From the NCBI RefSeq assembly GCF_001512295.1, contig NZ_LNUP01000015.1, positions 62,001 to 126,000 on the forward strand: 64,000 nucleotides of DNA, in the 5' to 3' direction. Both the position numbers and the translations under genes were made by a program. Source of the DNA: Pseudomonas sp. EpS/L25 (lineage in GTDB: Bacteria; Pseudomonadota; Gammaproteobacteria; Pseudomonadales; Pseudomonadaceae). The notes beneath the pieces were generated by a model. It saw only the letters and a program-made list of their open reading frames with translations. It had not been told where the DNA came from and did no database searches. Positions 24,624 to 36,158 of the stretch are shown here, one piece after another (position 1 is the stretch's first letter; each line of letters starts with the position of its first letter).

Positions 24624-25028
24624 ATGAAGACCAAAGCCGTGCTCACCCTTGCCGAGATCGACACCCTGCTGGCCGCCGGCCGCGCCGAAGCCGAGCGCCA
24701 GGGCTGGGCCGTGTGCATCGCCGTGGCCGATGACGGCGGCCATCCGCTGGCCCTGCTGCGTCTCGACGGCGCCGCGCCCAACAGCGCCTACATCGCCCCC
24801 GAGAAGGCCCGCAGCGCCGCCCTGGCGCGCAAGGAGTCCAAGGTGCTGGAAGAGATGATCAACAACGGCCGCACCGCCTTTCTCAGCGTCCCGCTGATGC
24901 AGGGCATGCTCGAAGGCGGGGTGCCCATCCTGGTGGACGGCCAGGTGGTGGGCGCGGTCGGCGTCTCCGGTGTCAAGGCCCCGGAAGATGCGCAGGTCGC
25001 CAAGGCCGCCATCGCGGCGCTGGGTTAA
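24624..25028 (+). CDS. glcG: GlcG/HbpS family protein
   Basis: A 134-residue single-domain protein of the GlcG/HbpS family. Visible motifs are [34 protein letters not shown], and the glycine-rich end [20 protein letters not shown]. Family members form oligomers; some bind haem or act in cofactor handling, but the role in glycolate operons is not settled. It starts with an ATG preceded by CTGGAGGC, 14 bases after glcF, and is clearly part of the operon. Confidence 0.9.
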   Translation: MKTKAVLTLAEIDTLLAAGRAEAERQGWAVCIAVADDGGHPLALLRLDGAAPNSAYIAPEKARSAALARKESKVLEEMINNGRTAFLSVPLMQGMLEGGVPILVDGQVVGAVGVSGVKAPEDAQVAKAAIAALG

Positions 25029-25065
25029 CCCTCTCTCGATAGTTTCGTTATCAAGGAAAGCCATC

Positions 25066-27240
25066 ATGACCGATCGCACTACCCTGGGCCGCCTGCAGGT
25101 GGCCACCGAGCTGCAGCGTTTCATCGACGAGGAAGTGCTGCCCGGCACCGGGCTCGACACCGCCGCCTTCTGGTCGGGCGTGGACACCCTGGTGCACGAG
25201 CTGGCGCCGCGCAACCGTGAATTGCTGGCCGAGCGTGATCGCCTGCAGGTGGAGCTGGACAACTGGCACCGCGCCCATCCCGGCCCGGTCACCGATCTGT
25301 CCGCCTACCAGACCTTTCTCGAAGGCATCGGCTATCTGCAACCGGTCCCCGGCCAGGTGCAGGCCTCGACCTCCGGGGTCGACCGCGAGATCGCCGAACA
25401 GGCCGGTCCGCAGCTGGTGGTGCCGGTGCTCAACGCCCGCTACGCCCTGAACGCCGCCAACGCCCGCTGGGGTTCGCTGTACGATGCCCTCTATGGCACC
25501 GACGCCCTGCCCGAAACCGATGGCGCCGAGCGCGGCAAGGGCTACAACCCCGCCCGTGGCGCCAAGGTGGTGGCCTTCGCCCGCCAGGTGCTGGACGGCG
25601 TGGCGCCCCTGGCCAGTGGCTCGCACAAGGACGCCACCGCCTACCGCATCCAGGACGGTCGCCTGGTGGTGGACCTCAGGAGCGGCACCAGCGAACTGGC
25701 CGATCCGGCTGTCTTCGTCGGCTACCAGGGCGACGCCGCGGCGCCGTCCGCGATCCTGCTGCGCCACAACGGCCTGCACCTGGAGATCCAGATCGACCGC
25801 GACAGCGCCATCGGCAAGACCGACGCCGCCGGGGTCAAGGACCTGCTCATGGAGGCCGCGGTCAGCACCATCATGGACCTGGAAGACTCCATCGCCGCGG
25901 TGGACGCCGCCGACAAGGTGCTGGCCTATCGCAACTGGCTGGGCCTGATGAAGGGCGACCTGGCCGAGGAGGTCAGCAAGGGCGGCGAGACCTTTACCCG
26001 CCGCCTCAACCCCGATCGCGAGTACCAGGGCGCCGACGGCCAGCCGCTGAGCCTGCACGGTCGCTCGCTGCTGTTCATCCGCAACGTCGGCCACCTGATG
26101 ACCAATCCGGCGGTGCTGCTGGAAGACGGTCGCGAGATTCCCGAGGGCATCCTCGACGCCGTGGTCACCGTGACCATCGCGATGCACGACCTCAAGCGCC
26201 AGGGCAATTCCCGCAGCGGCTCGGTGTACATCGTCAAACCCAAGATGCACGGCCCGGCCGAGGTGGCCTTCGCCGTCCAGCTGTTCGACCGCGTCGAGGC
26301 CCTGCTGGGACTGCCGGCCAACACCGTCAAACTGGGCATCATGGACGAGGAGCGCCGTACCAGCGTCAACCTCAAGGCCTGCATCGCCGCCGCCGCCGCG
26401 CGGGTAGCCTTCATCAACACCGGCTTCCTCGACCGCACCGGTGACGAGATGCACACCGCCATGCTGGCCGGGCCCATGCTGCGCAAGGGCGACATGAAGA
26501 CCTCCAAGTGGATCACCGCCTACGAGCGTAACAACGTGCTGGTCGGCCTGGCTTGCGGCCTGCGCGGCAAGGCGCAGATCGGCAAGGGCATGTGGGCCAT
26601 GCCCGACCTGATGGCCGCCATGCTGGAGCAGAAGATCGGCCATCCCAAGGCCGGCGCCAACACCGCCTGGGTGCCATCGCCCACCGCCGCCGTGCTGCAC
26701 GCCCTGCATTACCACCAGGTCAACGTCCAGCAGGTGCAGCAGGAGCTGGAGCGCAGCGACGTCGACGCCGCCCGCGGCGAATTGCTCGCCGGTCTGCTCA
26801 GCGTGCCGGTGGCCGAGTCGCCGGACTGGTCCGCCGAGGCCATCCAGCAGGAGCTGGACAATAACTGCCAGGGCATCCTCGGCTACGTGGTGCGCTGGGT
26901 CGACCAGGGCGTGGGCTGCTCCAAGGTGCCCGACATCCATGACGTCGGCCTGATGGAGGACCGCGCCACCCTGCGCATCTCCAGCCAGCACATCGCCAAC
27001 TGGCTGCACCATGGCGTGGTCACGGCCGAACAGGTGGACGAAACCCTGCAGCGCATGGCCAAGGTGGTGGACGGCCAGAACGCCGGCGATGCCCTCTACG
27101 AACCCATGGCCGGGCACTTCGACAGCTCCTACGCCTACCGCGCCGCCCGCGACCTCATCTTCAAGGGCCGCGAACAGCCCAGCGGCTACACCGAGCCGCT
27201 GCTGCACGCCTGGCGGTTGAAGAAAAAGGCGGGGGCTTGA
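25066..27240 (+). CDS. glcB: Malate synthase G
   Basis: A 724-residue monomeric enzyme condensing glyoxylate with acetyl-CoA to malate, the step that lets glycolate carbon enter central metabolism. Length is right for isoform G. Recognisable parts are the catalytic centre [15 protein letters not shown] (about 270), [34 protein letters not shown] (about 425) and [14 protein letters not shown] (about 447). The ATG at 25066 is preceded by CAAGGAAAG. Placing glcB at the end of glcDEFG gives the complete glycolate-to-malate route in one operon, as in E. coli. A structured terminator lies about 130 bases downstream. Confidence 0.96.
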   Translation: MTDRTTLGRLQVATELQRFIDEEVLPGTGLDTAAFWSGVDTLVHELAPRNRELLAERDRLQVELDNWHRAHPGPVTDLSAYQTFLEGIGYLQPVPGQVQASTSGVDREIAEQAGPQLVVPVLNARYALNAANARWGSLYDALYGTDALPETDGAERGKGYNPARGAKVVAFARQVLDGVAPLASGSHKDATAYRIQDGRLVVDLRSGTSELADPAVFVGYQGDAAAPSAILLRHNGLHLEIQIDRDSAIGKTDAAGVKDLLMEAAVSTIMDLEDSIAAVDAADKVLAYRNWLGLMKGDLAEEVSKGGETFTRRLNPDREYQGADGQPLSLHGRSLLFIRNVGHLMTNPAVLLEDGREIPEGILDAVVTVTIAMHDLKRQGNSRSGSVYIVKPKMHGPAEVAFAVQLFDRVEALLGLPANTVKLGIMDEERRTSVNLKACIAAAAARVAFINTGFLDRTGDEMHTAMLAGPMLRKGDMKTSKWITAYERNNVLVGLACGLRGKAQIGKGMWAMPDLMAAMLEQKIGHPKAGANTAWVPSPTAAVLHALHYHQVNVQQVQQELERSDVDAARGELLAGLLSVPVAESPDWSAEAIQQELDNNCQGILGYVVRWVDQGVGCSKVPDIHDVGLMEDRATLRISSQHIANWLHHGVVTAEQVDETLQRMAKVVDGQNAGDALYEPMAGHFDSSYAYRAARDLIFKGREQPSGYTEPLLHAWRLKKKAGA

Positions 27241-27370
27241 GAGATATGATTCTCGACGCCCGAACGTATCTTGCGGGTCGAGCGCCGAGCTCATGCTGAC
27301 CCTTGGTCCAGAGCTGCATGCGACGGCTTGACGGACTTCAAGTCCTTCCCTAGTATGGACTGCAACACGG

Positions 27371-27419
27371 CCCCTCTCGGCTGACTCACTCCGGTGATGA
27401 AGCTGCTGAGGGGTTTTTT
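27371..27419 (+). terminator. Rho-independent terminator of the glc operon
   Basis: CCCCTC at 27371-27376 pairs with GAGGGG at 27408-27413, with an inner hairpin TCAC-TCCG-GTGA at 27386-27397, followed by six T (27414-27419). It lies about 130 bases after the glcB stop and just before the convergent Abi gene. The 3' untranslated stretch also holds GGACTT-C-AAGTCC near 27341. Confidence 0.7.
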
Positions 27420-27431
27420 ATTGCCTGCGTT

Positions 27432-28424
27432 TTACCAATCGGCTTCCCAGCCAGGCTGGACGCCCATGCCGGCAAGGTTCAGGCCCAGGTGTGACAGTTC
27501 TGGGAAGCTCAGCAGATGAGCCTTGATTCGTTGTGGCCACGTCGACCGGGGGTTCACGACGTTCAGGAGCTGGCGTGTCATGCACAGCAGCAGGTAGCAG
27601 CGTGCCAGGGCATGGGCATTGTCCACGAAAGGCTGGATCCAGGGTGCCTCGCTCACCGCTGGTAGCTTTGGCTGGTCGACGATGTTGCGATTCCAGAGCC
27701 GGCTATGGTGCGCGCAAACGTTGCGGAGATAGTTGAGGCTACGTAGCCAGGACGCAAAGACCCGGCCATTAGTTAGTCCATATTTGGCCGCAATGGCGTC
27801 TTGCTCAGTCTCCTGCAGGCCACCGTACAAAGTGGACAGGGTGCCGAAATCCCAAACTTCCGCCGCTATCCATATCGGCAAGGGCAAGCCGTACTTGTCC
27901 TTGCAATGCCGAATGAAGTCTTCCTTGGAGCGAGCGATTAATTTCGCGTGACGTCCCAGCCAATCGTGGTGGCGGCTGAGACCGGTCCTAGGATCGAGCT
28001 TGCTGCTGAAGTCACCGTGCAAAAGCTCGGGGCGTAGGTAGGCGAAGGTGTCTAGAACACCCAGACAGTAGGTGATATCGACCCTCAGGCCGACCTCTAT
28101 GCGTTCTAAGGCATCCAGCGTCAATAGGCGCAGCTTCTTGTCGAACACATAGAGGTCGACAGCATTCTGGAAGGTGGCACCGGCTTTGAATTCGTCCAAC
28201 ACCAAGGTCGTGGCCTTGGGCTTTTGCGGCTTCCGGCCCTTGTCGAGCAGCATCACGGCGCCGCTTCGCTCGCGAAACGCATACCAATAGCCGCTCAAGC
28301 GATAATAGCCGATTCGGCCCAGATAGCTGAGCGCCAGTGTTCTGTCGGTGACGGTCAGGCCACGGCGAATCAGTTGATTCAGCTGGTCGTCCACGCTCAT
28401 CCATGGTTTGGCGTATCCCAACAT
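27432..28424 (-). CDS. Abi family (Abi_2, HEPN-type) protein
   Basis: A 330-residue protein of the Abi_2 family (AbiD/AbiF-like), known for abortive phage infection in lactococci and common as accessory genes. Family features are the start YAKPWMSVDDQLNQLIRRGL, RIGYYRLSGYWYAFR (about 37-51), FDKKLRLLTLDALERIEVGLR (about 94-114), and RNVCAHHSRLWNR. The last gives an R-x4-H motif (Arg234, His239) as in HEPN ribonucleases. The ATG at 28424 has GAGGAA upstream and matches the family start; longer in-frame readings add unrelated residues. Base composition is visibly lower in GC (mid-50s percent in sampled stretches) than its neighbours, which suggests horizontal gain. No antitoxin-like partner is adjacent. 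Phage defence is an inference. Confidence 0.8.
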   Translation of the reverse strand: MLGYAKPWMSVDDQLNQLIRRGLTVTDRTLALSYLGRIGYYRLSGYWYAFRERSGAVMLLDKGRKPQKPKATTLVLDEFKAGATFQNAVDLYVFDKKLRLLTLDALERIEVGLRVDITYCLGVLDTFAYLRPELLHGDFSSKLDPRTGLSRHHDWLGRHAKLIARSKEDFIRHCKDKYGLPLPIWIAAEVWDFGTLSTLYGGLQETEQDAIAAKYGLTNGRVFASWLRSLNYLRNVCAHHSRLWNRNIVDQPKLPAVSEAPWIQPFVDNAHALARCYLLLCMTRQLLNVVNPRSTWPQRIKAHLLSFPELSHLGLNLAGMGVQPGWEADW

Positions 28425-28727
28425 CGCGTATTCATTCCTCTGGGATGGAAAGGCTCTGGTGAGGTGCAGCGAGGGGTATCTGCTTGAGAGATGTGCGCCG
28501 TCGAGCCCTTTCGGCACGAGCTTAAGGAGGAGTTTCCTGGGAGTAAAAGAAAAAGGCCCGAATCGCCTTGAGCCATTGGATCAGGCCATGGATTCCTCTC
28601 TGGACAGGTCGGCTGTCAGGGATGAAGCCTACCAACGCCCCGACCACCGCCTCTTCCCTTGCCACTGGCGAATTTTTATACTATCTGGTCCCCCGTCCCC
28701 GGGATCATCATCGCCACGAGGAAGACC
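28425..28727. other. Intergenic region upstream of rpoZ
   Basis: A 303-base gap between the divergent Abi gene and rpoZ. It shows mixed composition, with an AT-rich AATTTTTATACTAT near 28670-28683 that could supply the rpoZ -10 box (TATACT); no well-spaced -35 was found. A short GC hairpin GGTCCCCCGTCCCCGGGATC follows. No coding potential was recognised, and gmk, the usual upstream neighbour of rpoZ in Pseudomonas, is not here. Confidence 0.5.
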
Positions 28728-29000
28728 ATGGCCCGCGTTACTGTCGAAGACTGCCTGGACAACGTAGACAACCGATTCGAGCTGGTCATGCTCGCCACCA
28801 AGCGCTCGCGCCAGCTGGCCACCGGCGGCAAGGAGCCCAAGGTACCGTGGGACAACGACAAGCCTACCGTCGTCGCCCTGCGCGAGATCGCCGAAGGCCT
28901 GGTCGACGAGGAAGTCATCCGTCTGGACGACATCGTCGAGGAAGAGCCCCTGTTCGCCGCCTTCGAAGTCAACGACGAAGCGGACGGCGAGGCCCTCTAA
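28728..29000 (+). CDS. rpoZ: RNA polymerase omega subunit
   Basis: A 90-residue protein that assists assembly of RNA polymerase by chaperoning beta-prime, and contributes to the ppGpp binding site. The sequence starts [26 protein letters not shown] and contains [10 protein letters not shown], both diagnostic of omega. The ATG at 28728 follows ACGAGGAAG. It is followed three bases later by spoT, the usual pairing, linking ppGpp metabolism with its polymerase target. Confidence 0.97.
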   Translation: MARVTVEDCLDNVDNRFELVMLATKRSRQLATGGKEPKVPWDNDKPTVVALREIAEGLVDEEVIRLDDIVEEEPLFAAFEVNDEADGEAL

Positions 29001-29003
29001 GCG

Positions 29004-31163
29004 ATGGCCGCCGAGCCTGCGCATAGTGAGGTCCGCCCGACCGGCATCGATTTGCTGGCCGAGCGTCTGGCGGACTACCTGACTCCCGACCAGGTCAACC
29101 TGGTCCGGCGGGCCTACTACTACGCCGAGCAGGCTCACGACGGGCAGCGCCGCCGCAGCGGCGAGCCCTATGTCACCCATCCGTTGGCGGTCGCCAACAT
29201 CCTCGCCGACATGCACATGGACCATCAGAGCCTGATGGCGGCCATGCTGCACGACGTGATCGAGGACACCGGCATCGCTAAGGAAGCCCTCGCCGGCCAG
29301 TTCGGTGAAACGGTGGCGGAGTTGGTGGACGGGGTCAGCAAGCTGACCCAGATGAAGTTCGAGACCAAGGCCGAGGCCCAGGCGGAGAACTTCCAGAAGA
29401 TGACCATGGCGATGTCCAAGGACATCCGCGTCATCCTGGTCAAGCTGGCCGACCGGCTGCACAACATGCGCACCCTGGACGCCATGCCGCCGGACAAGAG
29501 CCGGCGCATCGCCAAGGAAACCCTGGAAATCTACGCGCCCATCGCCAACCGCCTGGGCATGCACGATTTCTACGTGGAATTCGAGGACCTGGGTTTCCGC
29601 GCCATGCACCCGATGCGCGCCGAACGCATCCAGCGGGCGGTCAAGACCGCGCGGGGCAACCGTCGCGAGATCCTCGGCAAGATCCAGGAATCCCTGGCCA
29701 ACTGCCTGGCCCGCGACGGCCTGGACGGCGAGGTGGTCGGCCGCGAGAAGCACCTGCACAGCATCTACCAGAAGATGCGCGGCAAGCGGAAGTCGTTCAA
29801 CGAGATCATGGACGTCTACGGCTTCCGCATCATCGTCGACAAGGTCGACACCTGCTACCGGGTGCTCGGTGCGGTGCACAATCTCTACAAGCCGTTCCCG
29901 GGGCGCTTCAAGGACTACATCGCCATCCCCAAGGCGAACGGCTACCAGTCGCTGCACACCACCCTGTTCGGCATGCACGGCGTGCCCATCGAGATCCAGA
30001 TCCGCACCCGTGAGATGGAAGAGATGGCCAACAACGGCATCGCCGCCCATGGCCTGTACAAGGCCGGGGGCGACGAGCCGCGCGCCAGCCACCTGCGCGC
30101 CCGCCAGTGGGTGAAAGGCATCCTCGAGTTGCAGCAGCGCGCGGGCAACTCCCTGGAATTCATCGAGAACGTGAAGATCGACCTCTTCCCCGACGAGGTC
30201 TACGTCTTCACCCCCAAGGGTCGCATCATGGAGCTGCCCAAGGGCTCCACGGCCGTCGACTTCGCCTACGCGGTGCACACCGACGTCGGCAACAGCTGCA
30301 TCGCCTGCCGCATCAATCGCCGCCTGGCGCCGCTGTCGCAGCCGCTGGGCAGTGGCGAGACGGTGGAGATCGTCACCGCGCCCGGTGCCCGGCCCAATCC
30401 GGCCTGGCTCAACTTCGTGGTCACCGGCAAGGCGCGCACCAACATCCGCCACGCGCTCAAGCAGCAGCGTCGTTCCGAGTCCATCAGCCTTGGCGAGCGC
30501 CTGCTGAACAAGGCGCTGTCCGGCTTCGGCACCCAGCTCTCCAAGATCTCGCCGATGCGCATCCTCTCGGTGCTGGGCGAGTACAAGGGCGTGGTGCTGG
30601 AAGACTTGCTCGAAGAGATCGGCCTGGGCAATCGCATGGCCTACGTGGTGGCGCGGCGCCTGGTGTCCGGTAGCGAGCAGGAAGAACCGCTGGAGCCGCA
30701 GCCCGGCACCACGCCGCAGGGGCCGCTGGCCATCCGTGGCTCCGAAGGCCTGGTGATCAGCTACGCCAAGTGCTGCACGCCGATTCCGGGCGATCCCATC
30801 GTCGGCCATCTCTCGGCCGGCAAGGGCATGGTGATCCACCTGGAAAACTGTCGGAACATCGCCGAATTCCGGCACAACAGCGAAAAGTGCATCGTGCTCA
30901 ACTGGGCCAAGGACGTCACCGGCGAATTCAGCGTCGAGTTGCGTGTCCAGCTGGAGCACCAGCGCGGCCTGATCGCCATGCTGGCCAATAACGTCACCGC
31001 CGCGGACGCCAACGTCGAGAAGATCGGCATGAACGAACGCGACGGCCGGGTCAGCGTGGTCCAACTGGTGGTCAGCGTACATGACCGCGTCCATCTGGCG
31101 CGGGTAATCAAGAAGCTGCGCACCCTCAAGGGCGTGGCCGGTATCACTCGGGTTCGCAGCTAA
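29004..31163 (+). CDS. spoT: Bifunctional (p)ppGpp synthetase/hydrolase SpoT
   Basis: A 719-residue RelA/SpoT homologue controlling the stringent response. The HD hydrolase domain (about 35-170) has YVTHPLAVANILADM and MLHDVIEDTG. The synthetase domain (about 230-350) has KMRGKRKSFNEIMDVYGFRI and YIAIPKANGYQSLHTT. TGS (about 395-455) shows VFTPKGRIMELPKGSTAVDFAYAVHT, then a helical/CC region (AKCCTPIPGDPIVG near 590) and a C-terminal ACT domain. The intact HD motif supports SpoT rather than RelA. It begins three bases after rpoZ. The TAA stop forms the terminus of repeat copy D. Confidence 0.96.
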   Translation: MAAEPAHSEVRPTGIDLLAERLADYLTPDQVNLVRRAYYYAEQAHDGQRRRSGEPYVTHPLAVANILADMHMDHQSLMAAMLHDVIEDTGIAKEALAGQFGETVAELVDGVSKLTQMKFETKAEAQAENFQKMTMAMSKDIRVILVKLADRLHNMRTLDAMPPDKSRRIAKETLEIYAPIANRLGMHDFYVEFEDLGFRAMHPMRAERIQRAVKTARGNRREILGKIQESLANCLARDGLDGEVVGREKHLHSIYQKMRGKRKSFNEIMDVYGFRIIVDKVDTCYRVLGAVHNLYKPFPGRFKDYIAIPKANGYQSLHTTLFGMHGVPIEIQIRTREMEEMANNGIAAHGLYKAGGDEPRASHLRARQWVKGILELQQRAGNSLEFIENVKIDLFPDEVYVFTPKGRIMELPKGSTAVDFAYAVHTDVGNSCIACRINRRLAPLSQPLGSGETVEIVTAPGARPNPAWLNFVVTGKARTNIRHALKQQRRSESISLGERLLNKALSGFGTQLSKISPMRILSVLGEYKGVVLEDLLEEIGLGNRMAYVVARRLVSGSEQEEPLEPQPGTTPQGPLAIRGSEGLVISYAKCCTPIPGDPIVGHLSAGKGMVIHLENCRNIAEFRHNSEKCIVLNWAKDVTGEFSVELRVQLEHQRGLIAMLANNVTAADANVEKIGMNERDGRVSVVQLVVSVHDRVHLARVIKKLRTLKGVAGITRVRS

Positions 31164-31410
31164 GAGCCTGTTCACGATCTGCTGCGCGTCGGCCAAATGG
31201 CGTTGAAAATGCCCTGGAAAGCCAGTCCCGCCTAGGCGGCCCCGTCGCCATGTTCATTGACCACTCGTAAACCCGAACGCGGGTCCGATCCGCTTCCTCA
31301 GCCATTTGATTCACTGGCGCTCACCCTGCGGGCCAGCCGTTGGCTGTTACTCCCGTTGGTCGTTGCGGCTTGTTTGTCTCTAGCTCGCACGGTCGTGAAC
31401 AGGTTCTGAG
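31160..31410. repeat. Palindromic intergenic element, copy D (longest)
   Basis: About 251 bp, same orientation as copy C. Termini are CTAAGAGCCTGTTCACGATC on the left and, as complement, CTCAGAACCTGTTCACGACC on the right. The left terminus contains the SpoT TAA stop (31161-31163). Relative to copies A-C it carries about 50 extra bases around 31318-31370 with their own small hairpin (GCCAGCC-GTT-GGCTG). It separates spoT from ridA, both on the plus strand. Confidence 0.83.
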
Positions 31411-31468
31411 GTTGCAGGGTGTCGCCGCCGGCTTGCAGAATCGGGTCTTTCCCGCACAGGAGCGATTC

Positions 31469-31849
31469 ATGAGCAAGCAAGTGATCCACACCGACAAGGC
31501 GCCTGCCGCCATTGGTACCTATTCCCAGGCGATCAAGGTCGGTGACACCGTCTATCTCTCCGGACAGATCCCGCTCAACCCGACCAGCATGGAGCTGGTC
31601 GACGGTTTCGAGGCCCAGGTAGTCCAGGTCTTCGAGAACCTCAAGTCCGTGGCCGAAGCCGCGGGTGGCTCGCTGGCGGATATCGTCAAGCTGAACATCT
31701 TCCTGGTCGACCTTGGGCACTTCGCCACCGTCAACGAGATCATGGGTCGCTATTTCCAGCAGCCCTATCCCGCGCGCGCCGCCATCGGCGTGGCCGCGCT
31801 GCCCAAGGGTTCGCAGGTGGAAATGGACGGGGTGCTGGTGCTGGGCTAG
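31469..31849 (+). CDS. ridA: Reactive intermediate deaminase RidA
   Basis: A 126-residue YjgF/YER057c/UK114 protein that hydrolyses reactive enamine/imine intermediates made by PLP enzymes such as threonine dehydratase, protecting other PLP enzymes. Conserved parts are [41 protein letters not shown], and [20 protein letters not shown] with the catalytic Arg (about 104) and Glu (about 119). Length is normal. The ATG at 31469 follows CAGGAGCG. In other pseudomonads it sits directly after spoT; here repeat copy D lies between them. Confidence 0.95.
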   Translation: MSKQVIHTDKAPAAIGTYSQAIKVGDTVYLSGQIPLNPTSMELVDGFEAQVVQVFENLKSVAEAAGGSLADIVKLNIFLVDLGHFATVNEIMGRYFQQPYPARAAIGVAALPKGSQVEMDGVLVLG

Positions 31850-31858
31850 TTGGCGGTC

Positions 31859-31939
31859 TATCGCGGCCATGCCGGTGCGCCGTAGCCGACCGCTCCTACA
31901 GGGATGAATGCTCTTGTAGGAGCGGCCCATGGCCGCGAT
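31859..31939. repeat. REP-like inverted pair (locus 1)
   Basis: Two REP-type units in inverted arrangement: TATCGCGGCCATG and ACCGCTCCTACAG on the left, TGTAGGAGCGGCC and CATGGCCGCGATT on the right. They can fold into a long hairpin between convergent ridA and katE. Related units occur at 37994-38236 and 53753-53816. Confidence 0.8.
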
Positions 31940-31975
31940 TGCTCAAGCCTGGAACGACCGCGATAGCCCCAAAAC

Positions 31976-32010
31976 GAAAAAAGCCGACCGTCTCGCGACG
32001 GTCGGCTTTT
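31976..32010. terminator. Bidirectional rho-independent terminator
   Basis: AAGCCGACCGTC at 31981-31992 pairs perfectly with GACGGTCGGCTT at 31997-32008 around loop TCGC. A run of A precedes it and four T follow, so it can end both ridA (plus) and katE (minus). Confidence 0.88.
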
Positions 32011-32024
32011 GCATGCCGGCCTGT

Positions 32025-34154
<2,130 letters not shown>

Positions 34155-34330
34155 GGAAAGTCCTCATCAGGCGCCTGGAGGGCGCTCTTTGCGTCCCCTA
34201 CGGAATGTGGGGCGAATTCAGGCAGTCCTGTACTGACTCGCCGGCAAGAGCCGGTGTTCCGCCTGGCTGGTGCGAAGCGACGGGCTGCCCCCACGGGCGT
34301 AGTCATGTCGCGAGAACTGGCCATATGCCT

Positions 34331-34352
34331 TTATCGGCTTAACATCCGATAA
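34331..34352. promoter_or_regulatory. Inverted repeat in metN promoter region
   Basis: TTATCGG and CCGATAA separated by eight bases, about 90 bases before the metN start and upstream of AGATATAAGC, a plausible -10. It could be an operator for a sulfur or methionine regulator. The regulator is not identified. Confidence 0.35.
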
Positions 34353-34440
34353 CAAGTGCTAAGCAGATATAAGCGCGCACGTTAAACTGCGCGCCGGGGT
34401 CACCCTCCCGTTGTCTGACGATACCCACAAGGTTCCTCCA

Positions 34441-35448
34441 TTGATCGAATTCCAAGCTGTCCACAAGACGTACCGCACGCGCGGTCGCGAGGTCGCGGCG
34501 CTCCAGCCGGTCGACCTGAGGATCGAAGCCGGCGAGATCTTCGGCCTGATCGGCCATTCGGGTGCCGGCAAGAGCACCCTGCTGCGTCTGATCAACCGCC
34601 TCGAAGCCCCCAGTGGCGGTCGCCTGCAGGTCGATGGCGCCGAGGTCACCACCCTGGGCTCCAGCGAGCTGCGCGATTTCCGCCGCCGCATCGGCATGAT
34701 CTTCCAGCATTTCAACCTGCTCTCCTCCAAGACCGTGGCGGCCAACGTGGCCCTGCCGCTGGAACTGGCCGGCGGCCGTTCGCGGGCGCAGATCGCCCAA
34801 CGGGTCGAGGAATTGCTGGCGCGGGTCGGGCTGTCCGACCAGGCGCGCAAGTACCCGGCGCAACTCTCCGGCGGCCAGAAGCAGCGCGTCGGCATCGCCC
34901 GCGCCCTGGCCACCGAGCCGAAGATCCTGCTCTGCGACGAGGCCACCAGCGCCCTCGATCCCCAGACCACCGCCCAGGTGCTGCAACTGCTCGCCGAGCT
35001 CAATCGCGAACTGGGCCTGACCATCGTGCTGATCACCCACGAGATGGACGTGATCCGTCGCGTCTGCGACCGCGTCGCCGTACTCGATGGCGGCGCCGTG
35101 GTGGAGCAGGGCACCGTGGCCGATGTCTTCCTGCATCCGCAGCACCCCACCACCCGCCGCTTCGTGTTCGAGGCCGAGCACCAGGACGAGGCCGACCTGG
35201 CCGACGCCTATGCCCATGTCGAAGGCCGCATCCTGCGCCTGACCTTCCGTGGCGAAGCCACCTATGCACCGCTGCTGGGCCACGTCGCCCGGGAGACCGG
35301 TGTCGACTACAGCATTCTCGGCGGCCGCATCGACCGCATCCGGGACGAGCCCTACGGCCAGCTCACCATCGCCCTGGTGGGCGGTGACCTGGACGCCGCC
35401 CTGGCCCGCTTCCAGTCTGCCGACGTCACCGTGGAGGTCCTGCGCTGA
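34441..35448 (+). CDS. metN: Methionine ABC transporter ATP-binding protein MetN
   Basis: A 335-residue ATPase powering D/L-methionine import. Walker [14 protein letters not shown] lies near residue 38, the signature [15 protein letters not shown] near 140, Walker [14 protein letters not shown] near 160, and the H-loop ITHEMDVI near 198. The C-terminal NIL domain (about 260-335) is the methionine-sensing ACT-like module that shuts transport down. I chose the TTG at 34441, giving [12 protein letters not shown] and the normal length; another in-frame TTG at 34411 would add ten residues foreign to the family. Its stop overlaps the metI start. Confidence 0.92.
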   Translation: MIEFQAVHKTYRTRGREVAALQPVDLRIEAGEIFGLIGHSGAGKSTLLRLINRLEAPSGGRLQVDGAEVTTLGSSELRDFRRRIGMIFQHFNLLSSKTVAANVALPLELAGGRSRAQIAQRVEELLARVGLSDQARKYPAQLSGGQKQRVGIARALATEPKILLCDEATSALDPQTTAQVLQLLAELNRELGLTIVLITHEMDVIRRVCDRVAVLDGGAVVEQGTVADVFLHPQHPTTRRFVFEAEHQDEADLADAYAHVEGRILRLTFRGEATYAPLLGHVARETGVDYSILGGRIDRIRDEPYGQLTIALVGGDLDAALARFQSADVTVEVLR

Positions 35449-36113
35449 TGGACGAGCTCTTCACCAACATCGACTGGGCCGAGATCTGGCAGGCGACCCA
35501 GGACACCCTGGCCATGCTCGGCTGGTCCATGCTCTTCACCCTGATCCTCGGCCTGCCGCTGGGCGTACTGCTGTTCCTCACCAGCCGCCGCCAGTTGCTG
35601 GAGCAGCCGCTGGTCTACGGCATCCTCTCCTTCGTGGTCAACGTGCTGCGCTCGGTGCCCTTCATCATCCTGCTGATCCTGATGATCCCCATCACGGTCT
35701 GGCTGATCGGCACGTCCCTGGGCGTCGAGGGCGCCATTCCGCCGCTGGTGGTGGGCGCCGCGCCCTTCTTCGCCCGGCTGGTGGAGACCGCCCTGCGCGA
35801 GGTCGACCGCGGCATCATCGAGGCCACCCAGGCCATGGGCGCCAGTCTCTGGCAGATCGTCACCCGCACCCTGTTGCCCGAGGCCCTGCCCGGGCTGATC
35901 GCGGCCACCACCGTCACCGCCATCGCCCTGGTGTCCTACACCGCCATGGCCGGGGTGATCGGCGGTGGCGGGCTGGGCGATCTGGCCATTCGTTTCGGCT
36001 ACCAGCGCTTCCAGACCGACGTCATGGTGGTCACGGTGCTCTTGCTGCTGGTGCTGGTCCAGGTACTGCAGATGGTCGGCGATCGCCTCGTCGCCCATTT
36101 CAGTCGTCGTTGA
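35448..36113 (+). CDS. metI: Methionine ABC transporter permease MetI
   Basis: A 221-residue inner-membrane permease with about five helices. The transport signature EATQAMGASLWQIVTRTLLPEALPGLIA (about 125-150) and the SYTAMAGVIGGGGLGDLAIRFGYQRF segment are diagnostic of MetI. It starts on the TGATG overlap with metN, so the two are translationally coupled. It works as a homodimer with MetN and receives substrate from the two MetQ proteins encoded next. Confidence 0.95.
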   Translation: MDELFTNIDWAEIWQATQDTLAMLGWSMLFTLILGLPLGVLLFLTSRRQLLEQPLVYGILSFVVNVLRSVPFIILLILMIPITVWLIGTSLGVEGAIPPLVVGAAPFFARLVETALREVDRGIIEATQAMGASLWQIVTRTLLPEALPGLIAATTVTAIALVSYTAMAGVIGGGGLGDLAIRFGYQRFQTDVMVVTVLLLLVLVQVLQMVGDRLVAHFSRR

Positions 36114-36158
36114 TTCGGGCTTCGTCCACTTGAAGGTTCTGCACAAGGAAAATCCCAG

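Noticed and set aside
28629-31196. 855-codon minus-strand frame opposite spoT
   Set aside because: Composition is typical of antisense reading of high-GC genes; SpoT on the other strand is unambiguous.
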